Source: Thermoleophilia bacterium (GTDB taxonomy: Bacteria > Actinomycetota > Thermoleophilia > UBA2241). Taken from it: 35,694 nt of DNA. The notes beneath the pieces were generated by a model. It was not told the DNA's origin, did no database searches, and saw only the letters and a program-made list of their open reading frames with translations. The DNA is taken from positions 1 to 35,694 of the forward strand of contig JADGPQ010000007.1 in assembly GCA_017882325.1 (NCBI GenBank), in the 5' to 3' direction. Position numbers and translations under genes: made by a program. This document shows, one piece after another, positions 24,420 through 32,358 of the stretch (position 1 is the stretch's first letter; the number at the start of each line of letters is the position of its first letter).

Positions 24420-27029
24420 ATGCGTACTCCGGAGCTCATCGCGACGCACACCAACACGGACTTCGACGCCTTCGCGGCGATGGTCGCGGCGCGCAAGCTC
24501 TATCCCGAGGCTTCCATCTGCCTCGGCGGCGCCGTGAACCGCAACGTGCGGGAGTTCCAGGCGCTCTACGCGGACCTGATCCCCGTCGTCGATCCGGGCG
24601 ACGTCGAACGCGACAGCGTGCGCCGGCTGATCCTCGTCGACACCGTGCACGCGAACCGGCTCGGTGATCTCGGCGACCTCTGCGGCCGCGAGGGTGTCCA
24701 GATCGTAGCGTTCGACCATCACACCCATGTGGGCGACCTGCCGGCTTTCATCCCGCCGGAAAACCTTGTGGCCTCGTCCGACGGCTCGCTCGTGACACTA
24801 CTCGTGCGCATCGTCGCGGAGCGGGGCATCCCCATCACGCCGTTCGAGGCGACTGTGTTCGCCCTCGGCATCCACGAGGACACGGGGTCGCTGACGTTCT
24901 CGACTACGAGCCCCGCCGACGCCGAAGCTCTGGCGCTCTGCATGCTGCGCGGCGCCGACACGAGTCTCCTCGAGAAGTGGCTCGCCAACGCGCTCACCGG
25001 CGCCCAGCGCCACACGCTCGCGGCGGCGCTCGAGGCGGCCGAGGAGCTCCCCGTCGCCGCGGCGACGGTCCTTCTCTCGGCCCTTCGGCAGGACCTCTAC
25101 GTCGAAGGCGTGAGCGTGGTGGCGCACCGCATCATGGACCTCACCGGCTGTGACGCCTACTTTCTGCTGGTGGCCATGGAGAACCGCGTGTTCGTCACGG
25201 CGCGCAGCCGCGGCGGTCGTCTGGACGTGGCCAAGGCACTGGCCGTGGTGGGCGGCGGCGGTCACTCCGCCGCCGCCTCGGCAGTCGTCAAGGACCGGCC
25301 GCTGGACGAAGTAGCGGCGGCCGTGACCGCGGCGGTGCCCGCCGCCATCGTCCCCGTGCGCACGGTGCGCGACGTGCTTGCGCCGCTTCCGCCGCCGGTC
25401 GAGCTGTCGACCAGCGTCGACGAGGCGGCGCTCCAATGCCGCCGCGAGGGGCTCGGCGGGGTCGTCGTGACCGGCGGTGGCCGGCTCGTCGGCAAGGTGG
25501 CGCTCGCCGACCTGGAGCGCGCCGCCGCGCACGGCCTCGGCCACGCGCCTGTCAAAGCCATCATGACTTCGCGCGTGACGGTGGTCGCCGCGGATGAGCC
25601 TCTCGATCACGCCGCCGCGCGCATCGCCCAGGAAGAGATAGGGTGGGCGCCCGTGGTACGCGAGGCCTCCTCCGCGCAGGTCGCCCTCGACGACGTGTGC
25701 GGCGCGGTCACGCGGCGCGCGGTCGCCGGGGACGTGGGGGCGCCGGAGCCGCCGGCGCCGGTGGCGGCCAACCTCGCCGGACCTCTGGGGGAGCTCGGCC
25801 TGGACGGGCTGCTGCGCCAGATCCAGGCCGTCGCCGCCGGCGTCCGCGGCGTGTACCTCGTCGGTGGCGCGGTCCGCGATCTGCTCCTCGGTGAGCCGGG
25901 CTTCGATGTCGACATCGCCGTCGAGGGGGACGGCATCGCCCTGGCCGGCGACCTTGCCGAACGCCTCAAGGGCCACGTCCGCCCACACGAGAAGTTCGGC
26001 ACGGCCGTGGTGGTGGCCCGCGACGCCGCCGGCGGCCGCCAGCGGGTCGACGTGGCCTCGACGCGTTCCGAGTCGTACGCGTACCCCGCCGCGCTCCCCA
26101 AGGTGGAGCACGCGGGCATCCGCAGCGATCTGGCGCGGCGCGATTTCACGATCAATGCGATGGCGGTCTCGCTCAAGCCGGAGACCTACGGCGATCTCCT
26201 CGACTATTTCGGCGGCATGAGCGATCTCGAGGCGCGGCGCATCGTCGTGCTGCACAACCTCAGCTTCATCGAGGACCCTACGCGCGTGCTGCGCGCCATC
26301 CGCTACGAGAACCGCTACGGGCTGCGCATGGACGAACACACTCTCAACCTGGCCCGCGCCTGCTGCGCCATGGACCTCGTAGGCGACCTGTCGTCGGCGC
26401 GACTCCGGGACGAGCTCATCGCACTGCTGGAGGAGGAGAGAGCCGATTTCTCGCTGCGACGCATGGAGGAGCTCGGCCTCACGCCCTCGATCCACGGCCG
26501 CCTGCGCGCGGGCGCCACCACACGCGATCTCGTCCACAGCGGCGACCGTGCGCGCGCCGCGCATCACCTCGAGGGCGAGACGCCGCGCTGGCGCCTGCGG
26601 CTGGTCTGGATGCTCCGCGACCTCGAGCCCGAAGAGATCGCCATGTGGGCCGAGCGCATGCGCATTCGCCGGCTCGACGCCGAGGTGCTCGAACGCGCGC
26701 TCGTCGTGGGCCGGCGTCTTGTGGACCGGGTCGCGAGGGGCCCGAGCGAGGCGGATCTGTACGAGTTCGCCCGCGGCGAGCCGCTGGAGGCCATTCTCGT
26801 GGCGGTGGCGCTTGACGAGACCGGCATCGCTGCCGAGCGCCTGGGCAACTTCCTCGATGTCACCCGCCACATCAAGCTCGCGATCGGCGGGGAGGACCTG
26901 CTGGCGCTTGGCTTCGAAGCCTCCCCGGAGATGGGCGAGGTGCTGCGCAGCGTCCTCCACCTGAGGCTGAACGGCGTCGTGCGGAGCCGGGCCGACGAGC
27001 TCGCCGCCGCCATGAGGCTGCGGCAGTGA
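24420..27029 (+). CDS. DHH phosphoesterase - CBS pair - tRNA nucleotidyltransferase fusion
   Basis: 869-residue fusion. Residues 1 to about 300 form a DHH/DHHA1 phosphoesterase (HTNTDFDAFAAM, VDTVHANR, FDHHTH, GIHEDTGSLTF, GGGGHSAAAS). About 310-440 contain two CBS-like repeats (VRDVLAPL..., VKAIMTSRVTVVAADEPL). From about 465 a class II nucleotidyltransferase head follows with GGAVRDLLLG, the catalytic FDVDIAVEGDG, RRDFTINAMA and EDPTRVLRAIRYENRYG. This architecture is known in several lineages, for example Aquifex-type and Geobacter-type enzymes, where some members add only the terminal A of the tRNA CCA end. Whether this one adds A, CC or CCA cannot be read by eye. No second CCA enzyme is in the window. 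It overlaps the M50 gene by GTGA. Confidence 0.92.
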   Translation: MRTPELIATHTNTDFDAFAAMVAARKLYPEASICLGGAVNRNVREFQALYADLIPVVDPGDVERDSVRRLILVDTVHANRLGDLGDLCGREGVQIVAFDHHTHVGDLPAFIPPENLVASSDGSLVTLLVRIVAERGIPITPFEATVFALGIHEDTGSLTFSTTSPADAEALALCMLRGADTSLLEKWLANALTGAQRHTLAAALEAAEELPVAAATVLLSALRQDLYVEGVSVVAHRIMDLTGCDAYFLLVAMENRVFVTARSRGGRLDVAKALAVVGGGGHSAAASAVVKDRPLDEVAAAVTAAVPAAIVPVRTVRDVLAPLPPPVELSTSVDEAALQCRREGLGGVVVTGGGRLVGKVALADLERAAAHGLGHAPVKAIMTSRVTVVAADEPLDHAAARIAQEEIGWAPVVREASSAQVALDDVCGAVTRRAVAGDVGAPEPPAPVAANLAGPLGELGLDGLLRQIQAVAAGVRGVYLVGGAVRDLLLGEPGFDVDIAVEGDGIALAGDLAERLKGHVRPHEKFGTAVVVARDAAGGRQRVDVASTRSESYAYPAALPKVEHAGIRSDLARRDFTINAMAVSLKPETYGDLLDYFGGMSDLEARRIVVLHNLSFIEDPTRVLRAIRYENRYGLRMDEHTLNLARACCAMDLVGDLSSARLRDELIALLEEERADFSLRRMEELGLTPSIHGRLRAGATTRDLVHSGDRARAAHHLEGETPRWRLRLVWMLRDLEPEEIAMWAERMRIRRLDAEVLERALVVGRRLVDRVARGPSEADLYEFARGEPLEAILVAVALDETGIAAERLGNFLDVTRHIKLAIGGEDLLALGFEASPEMGEVLRSVLHLRLNGVVRSRADELAAAMRLRQ

Positions 27030-27667
27030 CGGGCAATGGTCTCCTCGTCCAGTTCCTGATCATCTCGCCGCTGTTGCTGGTGAGCTTGGTCCTGCACGAG
27101 CTCGCGCACGGCTGGGTGGCCTGGAAGCTCGGCGACCCCACCGCCAAGCTCCACGGAAGGCTCACGCTCAACCCGCTCAAGCACCTCGATACCTGGGGGA
27201 CGGTGATGCTGGCGGTCACGTTCCTCGGATCCGGCGGGCGTTTCTTCTTCGGCTGGGCAAAGCCCGTGCCGATCAGCCCGTGGCACTTCAAGGACCCCCA
27301 GCGCGGGATGATGCTGGTGGGCGCCGCCGGCCCGCTTACCAACTATTTCATGGCACTCGTCGCTGGGGGGCTGATCTGGCTCACGTACACGTGGAGCATG
27401 TGGCTGGCGCAGACCTTGTACATCCTGTTCGCTCTCAACGTCATCCTGGGGACGATCAACCTGATCCCCATACCGCCGCTCGACGGGTCCCGGGTGCTGG
27501 GAGGGTTCCTGCCGCGCGAGGCTTACGCGCGCTGGGTGACGTATGACCGGTACGGGAACTTCGTCTTCATGGGGCTCTTCGTCGTGATGATCGCCTTCCC
27601 CGTCGTCTTCGACGCCACCATCGGGGCGGTGCTCACGTGGACCTTCAATCTGCTCCCCGGGGGGTGA
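27026..27667 (+). CDS. Site-2 protease family (M50) membrane metalloprotease
   Basis: 213-residue polytopic protein. The zinc site HELAHGW (HExxH) is in the first part, near residue 24. The second metal-binding region reads NLIPIPPLDGSRVLGG near residue 145, and four to six hydrophobic segments are visible. It belongs to the short YwhC/Rip3-like S2P group without a PDZ domain. The GTG start overlaps the previous stop. Substrates are unknown; members cleave transmembrane regulators. It is followed four bases later by pgeF. Confidence 0.9.
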   Translation: MTGNGLLVQFLIISPLLLVSLVLHELAHGWVAWKLGDPTAKLHGRLTLNPLKHLDTWGTVMLAVTFLGSGGRFFFGWAKPVPISPWHFKDPQRGMMLVGAAGPLTNYFMALVAGGLIWLTYTWSMWLAQTLYILFALNVILGTINLIPIPPLDGSRVLGGFLPREAYARWVTYDRYGNFVFMGLFVVMIAFPVVFDATIGAVLTWTFNLLPGG

Positions 27668-27671
27668 GCGG

Positions 27672-28460
27672 GTGAGCGATCGGTTCGCTCTGGAGTGGCG
27701 TGAGGCCGGCGGCCTCACCTGGCTGCAGTGGAATGGCGCTGGAGTGGCCGCCGCCTTTCCGACCAGGGAAGGCGGCGTCTCGCAGGCGCCGTTCGCATCG
27801 CTGAACCTCGGTCTCTCCGTGGGCGACGAGCCGGGCAACGTGCTCGAGAACCGGCGGCGCGTCAGCGCGGCGGTCGGCGTGCCCCAAGAGCGGCTCGTCG
27901 TACCCGGCCAGGTGCACGGAACGACGCTCGCCTGGGTGGGGGAGGCCGAGGCCGGGCGCGGCGCCTTCGACCGGGAGACGGTCATCCACGACCACGACGG
28001 CCTTCTGACCGCCACGCCCGGTCTCGGCCTAGCGGTGAGTTACGCCGACTGCGTGCCCGTGGTCATCGCCGCGCGCGGCGCTGACGGACTCGAGTTCGCC
28101 GCGGTGCACGCCGGCTGGCGCGGCATGCTCGCAGGCATCGTCGAGCAGGCGGCCGCGGCACTGGCGCGTCGCGGCCGCCTGCTCGGCGCCGTCGTAGGCC
28201 CAAGTATCGGTCCCTGCTGTTTCACCGTCGACGAGCGGCTGCGGAGACGCTTCAACGAGCGCTTTCCGGGTACCGCCGGAGAGCACAATGTGGACCTTTG
28301 GGCCTGTGCCGGCCGCGATCTGGAGGCCGCCGGCGTGCCGCCGGCGGCCGTGACCATCGCGGCCCTGTGTACCGCTAGCGACGCCCGCTTCTTCTCGCAC
28401 CGGCGCGACGGCGGATCGACGGGCCGTCATCTGGCGATCGCCTGGCGGCAGGAAGCGTGA
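27672..28460 (+). CDS. pgeF: Peptidoglycan editing factor PgeF (YfiH, former laccase domain)
   Basis: 262-residue protein of the YfiH/DUF152 family. Conserved parts: TREGGVSQAPFASLNLGLSV, GQVHGTTL with a metal histidine, ADCVPVV, VHAGWRGM with the second histidine, GPSIGPCCF, and the ending SHRRDGGSTGRHLAI. These form the zinc/copper-type active site. The family is linked to removal of wrongly incorporated residues in peptidoglycan precursors. Start GTG 27672 follows a G-rich run. The order pgeF - PLP-binding protein - sepF is the standard actinobacterial division neighbourhood, here without ftsZ in front. Confidence 0.93.
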   Translation: MSDRFALEWREAGGLTWLQWNGAGVAAAFPTREGGVSQAPFASLNLGLSVGDEPGNVLENRRRVSAAVGVPQERLVVPGQVHGTTLAWVGEAEAGRGAFDRETVIHDHDGLLTATPGLGLAVSYADCVPVVIAARGADGLEFAAVHAGWRGMLAGIVEQAAAALARRGRLLGAVVGPSIGPCCFTVDERLRRRFNERFPGTAGEHNVDLWACAGRDLEAAGVPPAAVTIAALCTASDARFFSHRRDGGSTGRHLAIAWRQEA

Positions 28461-28496
28461 GACGGCTCCAGAAGTAGGCGCCTGAGGAGGCGATCC

Positions 28497-29189
28497 GTGG
28501 TCCGACAGTACATCCCACGAGCAGACGTCGTGCGCGAGCGGTTCGCGGAGGTGAACGGCCGCGTGGCCGAGGCAGCCGCCGCGGCCGGGCGCGATCCCGC
28601 GGACGTACGCGTCCTGGTGGCGACCAAGTACGTCGCCGCCGAGCATCTGGGCGTGCTGCGCGACGCGGGCATCAGCCTGATCGGTGAGAACCGCGCTCAG
28701 GACCTCGTGGCCAAGCACGCGCTGTACGGCGGCGCCTTCGACTACCACTTCATCGGACACCTGCAGAGCCGCAAGACCAGGCTCGTCGTACCTCTGGTGA
28801 GCCTCATCCATTCGGTGAGCACGATGAGCGTCGTGCAAGAGATCGAGGCGCGCGCCGCGAAGGCCACCGACGTGCTGCTCGAAATCAACATCGCCGGCGA
28901 GGAGAGCAAGAGCGGCGTCGCGCCGGCTGCCGCGGACGCGTTTCTCGCAGAGGCCGCGGCCTGCACCACGGTGCGCTTCTGTGGGCTGATGTGCATGCCG
29001 CCCTGGTCTGAGGACGAAGGCGCGGCGCGCCCATATTTCGCGCAGACGCGTAAACTGGCGCAACGGCTTTCGACAACGTGGCAGGGAACGTATACTTTCG
29101 ACCAGCTATCGATGGGTACGAGCGCCGACTACGAGGCCGCCGTGCAAGAAGGGGCGACCATCGTGCGCGTCGGCAGCGTGCTTTTCTGA
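28497..29189 (+). CDS. YggS/PLPBP family pyridoxal-phosphate homeostasis protein
   Basis: 230-residue single-domain TIM-barrel protein that binds PLP and buffers free vitamin B6. The PLP lysine lies in VLVATKY near residue 42. IGENRAQDL, FHFIGHLQSRK-type (here YHFIGHLQSRKTR), GLMCMPP and LSMGTSADYEAA with the final VRVGSVLF are all present. The GTG start has GAGGAGG (28484-28490) six bases upstream. This corresponds to ylmE, and its place before sepF is typical. No catalytic activity is expected. Confidence 0.94.
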   Translation: MVRQYIPRADVVRERFAEVNGRVAEAAAAAGRDPADVRVLVATKYVAAEHLGVLRDAGISLIGENRAQDLVAKHALYGGAFDYHFIGHLQSRKTRLVVPLVSLIHSVSTMSVVQEIEARAAKATDVLLEINIAGEESKSGVAPAAADAFLAEAAACTTVRFCGLMCMPPWSEDEGAARPYFAQTRKLAQRLSTTWQGTYTFDQLSMGTSADYEAAVQEGATIVRVGSVLF

Positions 29190-29207
29190 CCCGGCAGGGA
29201 GGAATCA

Positions 29208-29738
29208 ATGGGCCTGGGCGATTCGTGGCACAAAGTAGCGGTCTACTTCGGCATCGCCGACGACGAGGCTGACTACGACGAGGACGAGACACTGGCTCCG
29301 CACGAGGAGCTCGAGCGCTCGTACCAGGAGCGGCCGAACGTTCGCAAGCTGGACGGCGGCCGCGGACGCAACGAGTATGACGACATCTTCGCCGACGAGC
29401 CGCGACGACGCGGGTCGTCGTCCCAAGTCGTGCGCGCCATCGAACCGGCCCGCCCGCCGAGGGTCGAGGTGCACCTGGTCATCCCCAAGAACTTCAACGA
29501 CGCTCAGCAGATCGCCGACAAGTTCAAGGTCGACGTCCCCGTGATCATCAACCTGCAGGGTTCGGATACCGAGCTCGCCAAGCGGATGATCGACTTCTGC
29601 AGCGGCCTCACCTACGCGCTCGATGGAGGCATGCAGCGGGTGGGCGACAAGATATTCCTGCTCACGCCGCGCAACGTCGAAGTCTCGGCCGAGGAGCGGG
29701 CGCGCCTCATTGAGAAGGGCTTCTTCAATCAGTTCTAG
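29208..29738 (+). CDS. sepF: Cell division protein SepF
   Basis: 176-residue cytoplasmic protein that tethers FtsZ to the membrane and organises the septum. A short N-terminal amphipathic segment (LGDSWHKVAVYFGI) can bind membrane. A long acidic, disordered linker follows (residues 18-80). The conserved globular domain runs from about residue 84 (VEVHLVIPKNFNDAQQIADK) to SGLTYALDGGMQRVGDKIFLLTP. A clear GGGAGGA-like site precedes ATG 29208. In Actinomycetota without FtsA or ZipA, SepF is the main FtsZ anchor. Confidence 0.95.
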   Translation: MGLGDSWHKVAVYFGIADDEADYDEDETLAPHEELERSYQERPNVRKLDGGRGRNEYDDIFADEPRRRGSSSQVVRAIEPARPPRVEVHLVIPKNFNDAQQIADKFKVDVPVIINLQGSDTELAKRMIDFCSGLTYALDGGMQRVGDKIFLLTPRNVEVSAEERARLIEKGFFNQF

Positions 29739-29753
29739 CTCGCCGACGCGACC

Positions 29754-30539
29754 GTGAACGTCGGTCTCATCGGCGCCGGGCACATCGCCAGCGCTCTGGC
29801 CGAAGGCTGGAGCCGGCCAGACGTGCCCGGCCCGCCATCTCTCGTCTTCTTCGATGTCGACGCGGCCAAGTCCCGCAATCTGGCCGCCGCGACGGGCGGC
29901 GCAACCGCCGAGACGGCGGCCGGGCTCGTCGCGGCGTCCGACCTGGTGATCGTGGCCGTCCGCCCCCAGCATGTCGAAGGCGTGCTTCTGGACGTCGGCC
30001 CCGTCGTGGGCGAGCGCCCCGTCGTGTCGGTGGCGGCGGGAGTGACGCTCGCGAGGCTGCAGGCGGCTCTGCCGAAGGGCACTCGCGTCGCGCGCATCAT
30101 GCCCAACGTCGCGGCCGCGCTCGGCTTGGGCGTGTTCCTGTTCGTGCGTGGGACGCTGGGGCTCGGCGTCGCTCAAGTCGAGGACCTTTTCGCGCTGGCC
30201 GGCGATGTGGTCGAGGTCGATGAAGCACTGTTCGACGCGGCGACGGCCGTGGCCGGCTGCATGCCCGGTATCATCGCCTATCTCGTCGAGGCCTTCGCGT
30301 CCGCCGGCGTGGCCCACGGTCTCGCTGAGGATGTGGCCGTACACCTTGCGATCTCCGGCGTGCATGGGGCCGCAGCCATCGTCGCTCGCGAAGGCGACCC
30401 CTCCGCGGTGGTGGTCGCCACCGCCACGCCGGGCGGTATGACCGCGGCAGCGGTCGAGAAGCTCGAAGAGCGCGGACTGGCGCTGACGATCGATGACGCG
30501 GTTGTCGCCGCCATCGCGCGCGCCCAGGAACTCGCGTGA
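29754..30539 (+). CDS. proC: Pyrroline-5-carboxylate reductase family protein
   Basis: 261-residue protein with an N-terminal Rossmann motif NVGLIGAGHIASALAEGW and the P5C-reductase layout: VIVAVRPQHVEGVL, VSVAAGVTLARLQAALP and RIMPNVAAALGLG. In active ProC the dimer domain normally has SGSGPAY and a PGGTT motif. Here these read AGCMPGIIAYLVEA and TPGGMT, so the active-site region departs from the norm. It may still be the proline enzyme or a paralogue of unknown substrate. GTG 29754 lacks a good ribosome site. Placement between sepF and divIVA, where yggT often sits, is seen in some Gram-positives. Confidence 0.8.
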   Translation: MNVGLIGAGHIASALAEGWSRPDVPGPPSLVFFDVDAAKSRNLAAATGGATAETAAGLVAASDLVIVAVRPQHVEGVLLDVGPVVGERPVVSVAAGVTLARLQAALPKGTRVARIMPNVAAALGLGVFLFVRGTLGLGVAQVEDLFALAGDVVEVDEALFDAATAVAGCMPGIIAYLVEAFASAGVAHGLAEDVAVHLAISGVHGAAAIVAREGDPSAVVVATATPGGMTAAAVEKLEERGLALTIDDAVVAAIARAQELA

Positions 30540-30550
30540 CGACGGAGCAC

Positions 30551-30617
30551 TAGAATGGGAGACAAGATGACCACGATCCGCGGCGCGGGCTGCGCTCGCG
30601 AAGGGGGGACGGCATGA
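30551..30617 (+). promoter_or_regulatory. divIVA leader: TAGAAT box and possible 20-codon leader ORF
   Basis: TAGAAT (30551-30556) resembles a -10; its -35 side is poor. Overlapping it, GGAG (30544-30547) precedes an ATG at 30555 that opens 20 codons ending in TGA 30615-30617. That stop overlaps the divIVA start as ATGA. The last codons contain the AAGGGGGG site of divIVA. The stretch may be a promoter, a coupled leader peptide, or neither. The two readings are in competition because the promoter would remove the ORF's start. Confidence 0.3.
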
Positions 30618-31453
30618 AGCTCACACCGCTGGACATCCGCCACAAGGAGTTCAAGCGCGGTTTGCGTGGCTACGCCGACGTGGAGGTCGACGAGTTCCTC
30701 GATGAGGTCGCCGACGAGTTCGAGCGTGTCTTCAAGGACAACATCGACCTCGGCGAGCGTTTGGAGACCCTCGAATCGCAGGTCTCGGGCTACAAGCGTA
30801 TCGAGGAGACTCTTCAGAGGACCCTCGTGTCGGCGCAGGCCAGCGCCGAGGAGCTCAGGCAGAACAGCGCCAAGGAAGCCCAGCTGATCCTGCATGAGGC
30901 CGAGCTCAAGGGGCGCCAGCTGGTCAACGAGGCATACAGCGAGCGGCAGGGCATCGAGCAGTCGATGGCCAAGCTCAAGAGCGCCGAGCAGGACTTCCGT
31001 TTCAAGTTCCGCCAGCTGCTCGAGGGCTACCTCAAGCACCTCGAGGACTCACCGGCCGGCGTCGCCATGGCGCCGGCGGAAGGCCTGGCGCAGGCGGAGT
31101 TCGCCCGTCACGCAGAGGCCATCAAAGAGGCCATCGCGCGCGAGGAGGCCCTGCCGGCGGCGGAGTCGCCCGCGGCACCCGAGCCGACGGAAGAACCCCC
31201 GGCGGCACCCGACCCGATCGGCGAGGTCCAGGCGGCGGAGGTCGACGACACGCCTGTTCCGGACATGGACGACGAGGCGCCGCCCGAGTATGCGATCGAC
31301 CCCGCTCCGCCGTCGGAGCCGGACCTGCCCACCGAAGTGGGGCCCGGTGCCGCCGAACGGCCGCCGGCCGGGGAGCGCATCCTCTTCGGCGAGACGGATG
31401 ATCTGCTGGCGGACGTCGACAGCGGGGTGAACGAGAACGAGTTCAAGTGGTGA
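30614..31453 (+). CDS. divIVA: DivIVA/Wag31-type polar growth and division protein
   Basis: 279-residue coiled-coil protein. The N-terminal membrane-binding domain is typical: MKLTPLDIRHKEFKRGLRGY, then the VEVDEFLDEVADEFERV helix. A long coiled coil runs to about residue 145 (LQRTLVSAQASAEELRQNSA and following). The last 110 residues are acidic and rich in Pro, Ala and Glu, probably disordered. It marks curved membranes at poles and septa and recruits cell-wall machinery. ATG 30614 has a G-rich AAGGGGGG eight bases upstream. Its TGA overlaps a GTG (31450) that appears to start the DUF167 gene. Confidence 0.93.
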   Translation: MKLTPLDIRHKEFKRGLRGYADVEVDEFLDEVADEFERVFKDNIDLGERLETLESQVSGYKRIEETLQRTLVSAQASAEELRQNSAKEAQLILHEAELKGRQLVNEAYSERQGIEQSMAKLKSAEQDFRFKFRQLLEGYLKHLEDSPAGVAMAPAEGLAQAEFARHAEAIKEAIAREEALPAAESPAAPEPTEEPPAAPDPIGEVQAAEVDDTPVPDMDDEAPPEYAIDPAPPSEPDLPTEVGPGAAERPPAGERILFGETDDLLADVDSGVNENEFKW

Positions 31454-31742
31454 AAAAGGGCCGCTGCGTGCGGCGGCCGATGGCGTAAGCCTGGCCGTAT
31501 GGGTCACTCCCGGGGCGCCGCGCAGCGAGGTCGCCGGGGTCGTCGACGGCCGATTGCGCTTGCGGCTGGCCGCTGCAGCCCACGAGGGCAAGGCGAATGC
31601 GGAACTGGTCCGCCTGATGGCGAAGATCCTCGGGGTACCGCGGCGGCAGGTCGAGCTGGCAAAGGGTGCGACGGGCCGCCGTAAGCTGCTGCGCGTCCGC
31701 GGCGTGACACTCGAAGAAGCGAGGCGGAGACTCCGCCTCTGA
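31450..31742 (+). CDS. DUF167 (YggU) family protein, needs a -1 shift near its start
   Basis: The family core is clear from about 31461 to the stop: [37 protein letters not shown], then the [19 protein letters not shown] end. No ATG, GTG or TTG in this frame precedes the conserved VTPGAP; the first, a TTG at 31554, lies inside the domain. A GTG at 31450 overlaps the divIVA stop as GTGA, like most junctions here. It reads into an A5 run (31453-31457) and then meets a stop at 31486. One more A in that run would join it to the DUF167 frame and give about 97 residues, the usual length. A real mutation, a homopolymer sequencing error, or programmed -1 slippage are possible. The family function is unknown. 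Confidence 0.7.
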
Positions 31743-31757
31743 AGGAGGGAGACCCGA

Positions 31758-31922
31758 ATGGCCAGACTCGCCTACTGCAAGATCTGCAAGGCGACCTACC
31801 CGCTCAACATCGTGGTCAGCGACGGCGGGCGCTCCGGGAAGACCAAGGAGCCCACCTGCCCGATGGGCCACAAGGACGTCGAAGAGCTGGAAGCGCCGCG
31901 CAAGCCGCGTGGCAAGAAGTAG
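31758..31922 (+). CDS. Small cysteine-containing protein of unknown function
   Basis: A 54-residue basic protein starting [16 protein letters not shown] and ending [13 protein letters not shown] pair at residues 7-10 and a later CPMGH (near residue 34) could bind one zinc ion. The reading frame is backed by a strong GAAGGAGGGAG (31741-31751) at good distance and by a 15-nt gap after the DUF167 stop. It overlaps the presumed GTG of lspA by 14 nt, so translation may be coupled. I do not recognise the family. The lysine tail could contact nucleic acid. Confidence 0.65.
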   Translation: MARLAYCKICKATYPLNIVVSDGGRSGKTKEPTCPMGHKDVEELEAPRKPRGKK

Positions 31923-32358
31923 CCGCCAGTTCGGCGTGGCGCTGGCGCTCGCCGCCGGCGTCGTCGCCGTCGATCAGGCCAGCAAGTGGCTCGCGCGCCA
32001 CGAGGCCGCCCATCTGCCGTACCGGGTCGTGGGCGGCCTGCGCATACACCTCAACTACAACTCGGGGATCTCGTTCAGCAGGTTCGCCGGGGCCGGCACG
32101 GTGCTCGTGGTCCTGGTCGCGGCCGTAGTGGTCGGCGTCACGGTGGCGCTGTTCTTCGCGCCGGCACGGTACCGGCCTGCTCTAGGCGTGATCCTCGGGG
32201 GGGCCGTGGGCAACCTCGTCGATCGCCTTCGCTTCGGCGGCGCGGTAGTCGACTTCATCGGCGTGTACGGCTGGCCCTCGTTCAACCTGGCCGATGCCGC
32301 CATCGTGGCCGGCACGGTGATCCTCGTGCTGCAGGTCCTGCGTGGTTCTCGAGCCTGA
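31909..32358 (+). CDS. lspA: Lipoprotein signal peptidase (signal peptidase II)
   Basis: 149-residue membrane aspartyl protease that removes signal peptides from prolipoproteins. Family motifs: VDQASKWLA near residue 21, NYNSGISFS near 50, [21 protein letters not shown] with the first catalytic Asp, and [11 protein letters not shown] with the second. Four hydrophobic segments are visible. The GTG at 31909 lies inside the tail of the preceding small gene and lacks a clear ribosome site. A shorter start would cut into the first membrane segment. It overlaps rluD by 17 nt; lspA-rluD is a very common pair. Confidence 0.94.
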   Translation: MARSSRQFGVALALAAGVVAVDQASKWLARHEAAHLPYRVVGGLRIHLNYNSGISFSRFAGAGTVLVVLVAAVVVGVTVALFFAPARYRPALGVILGGAVGNLVDRLRFGGAVVDFIGVYGWPSFNLADAAIVAGTVILVLQVLRGSRA

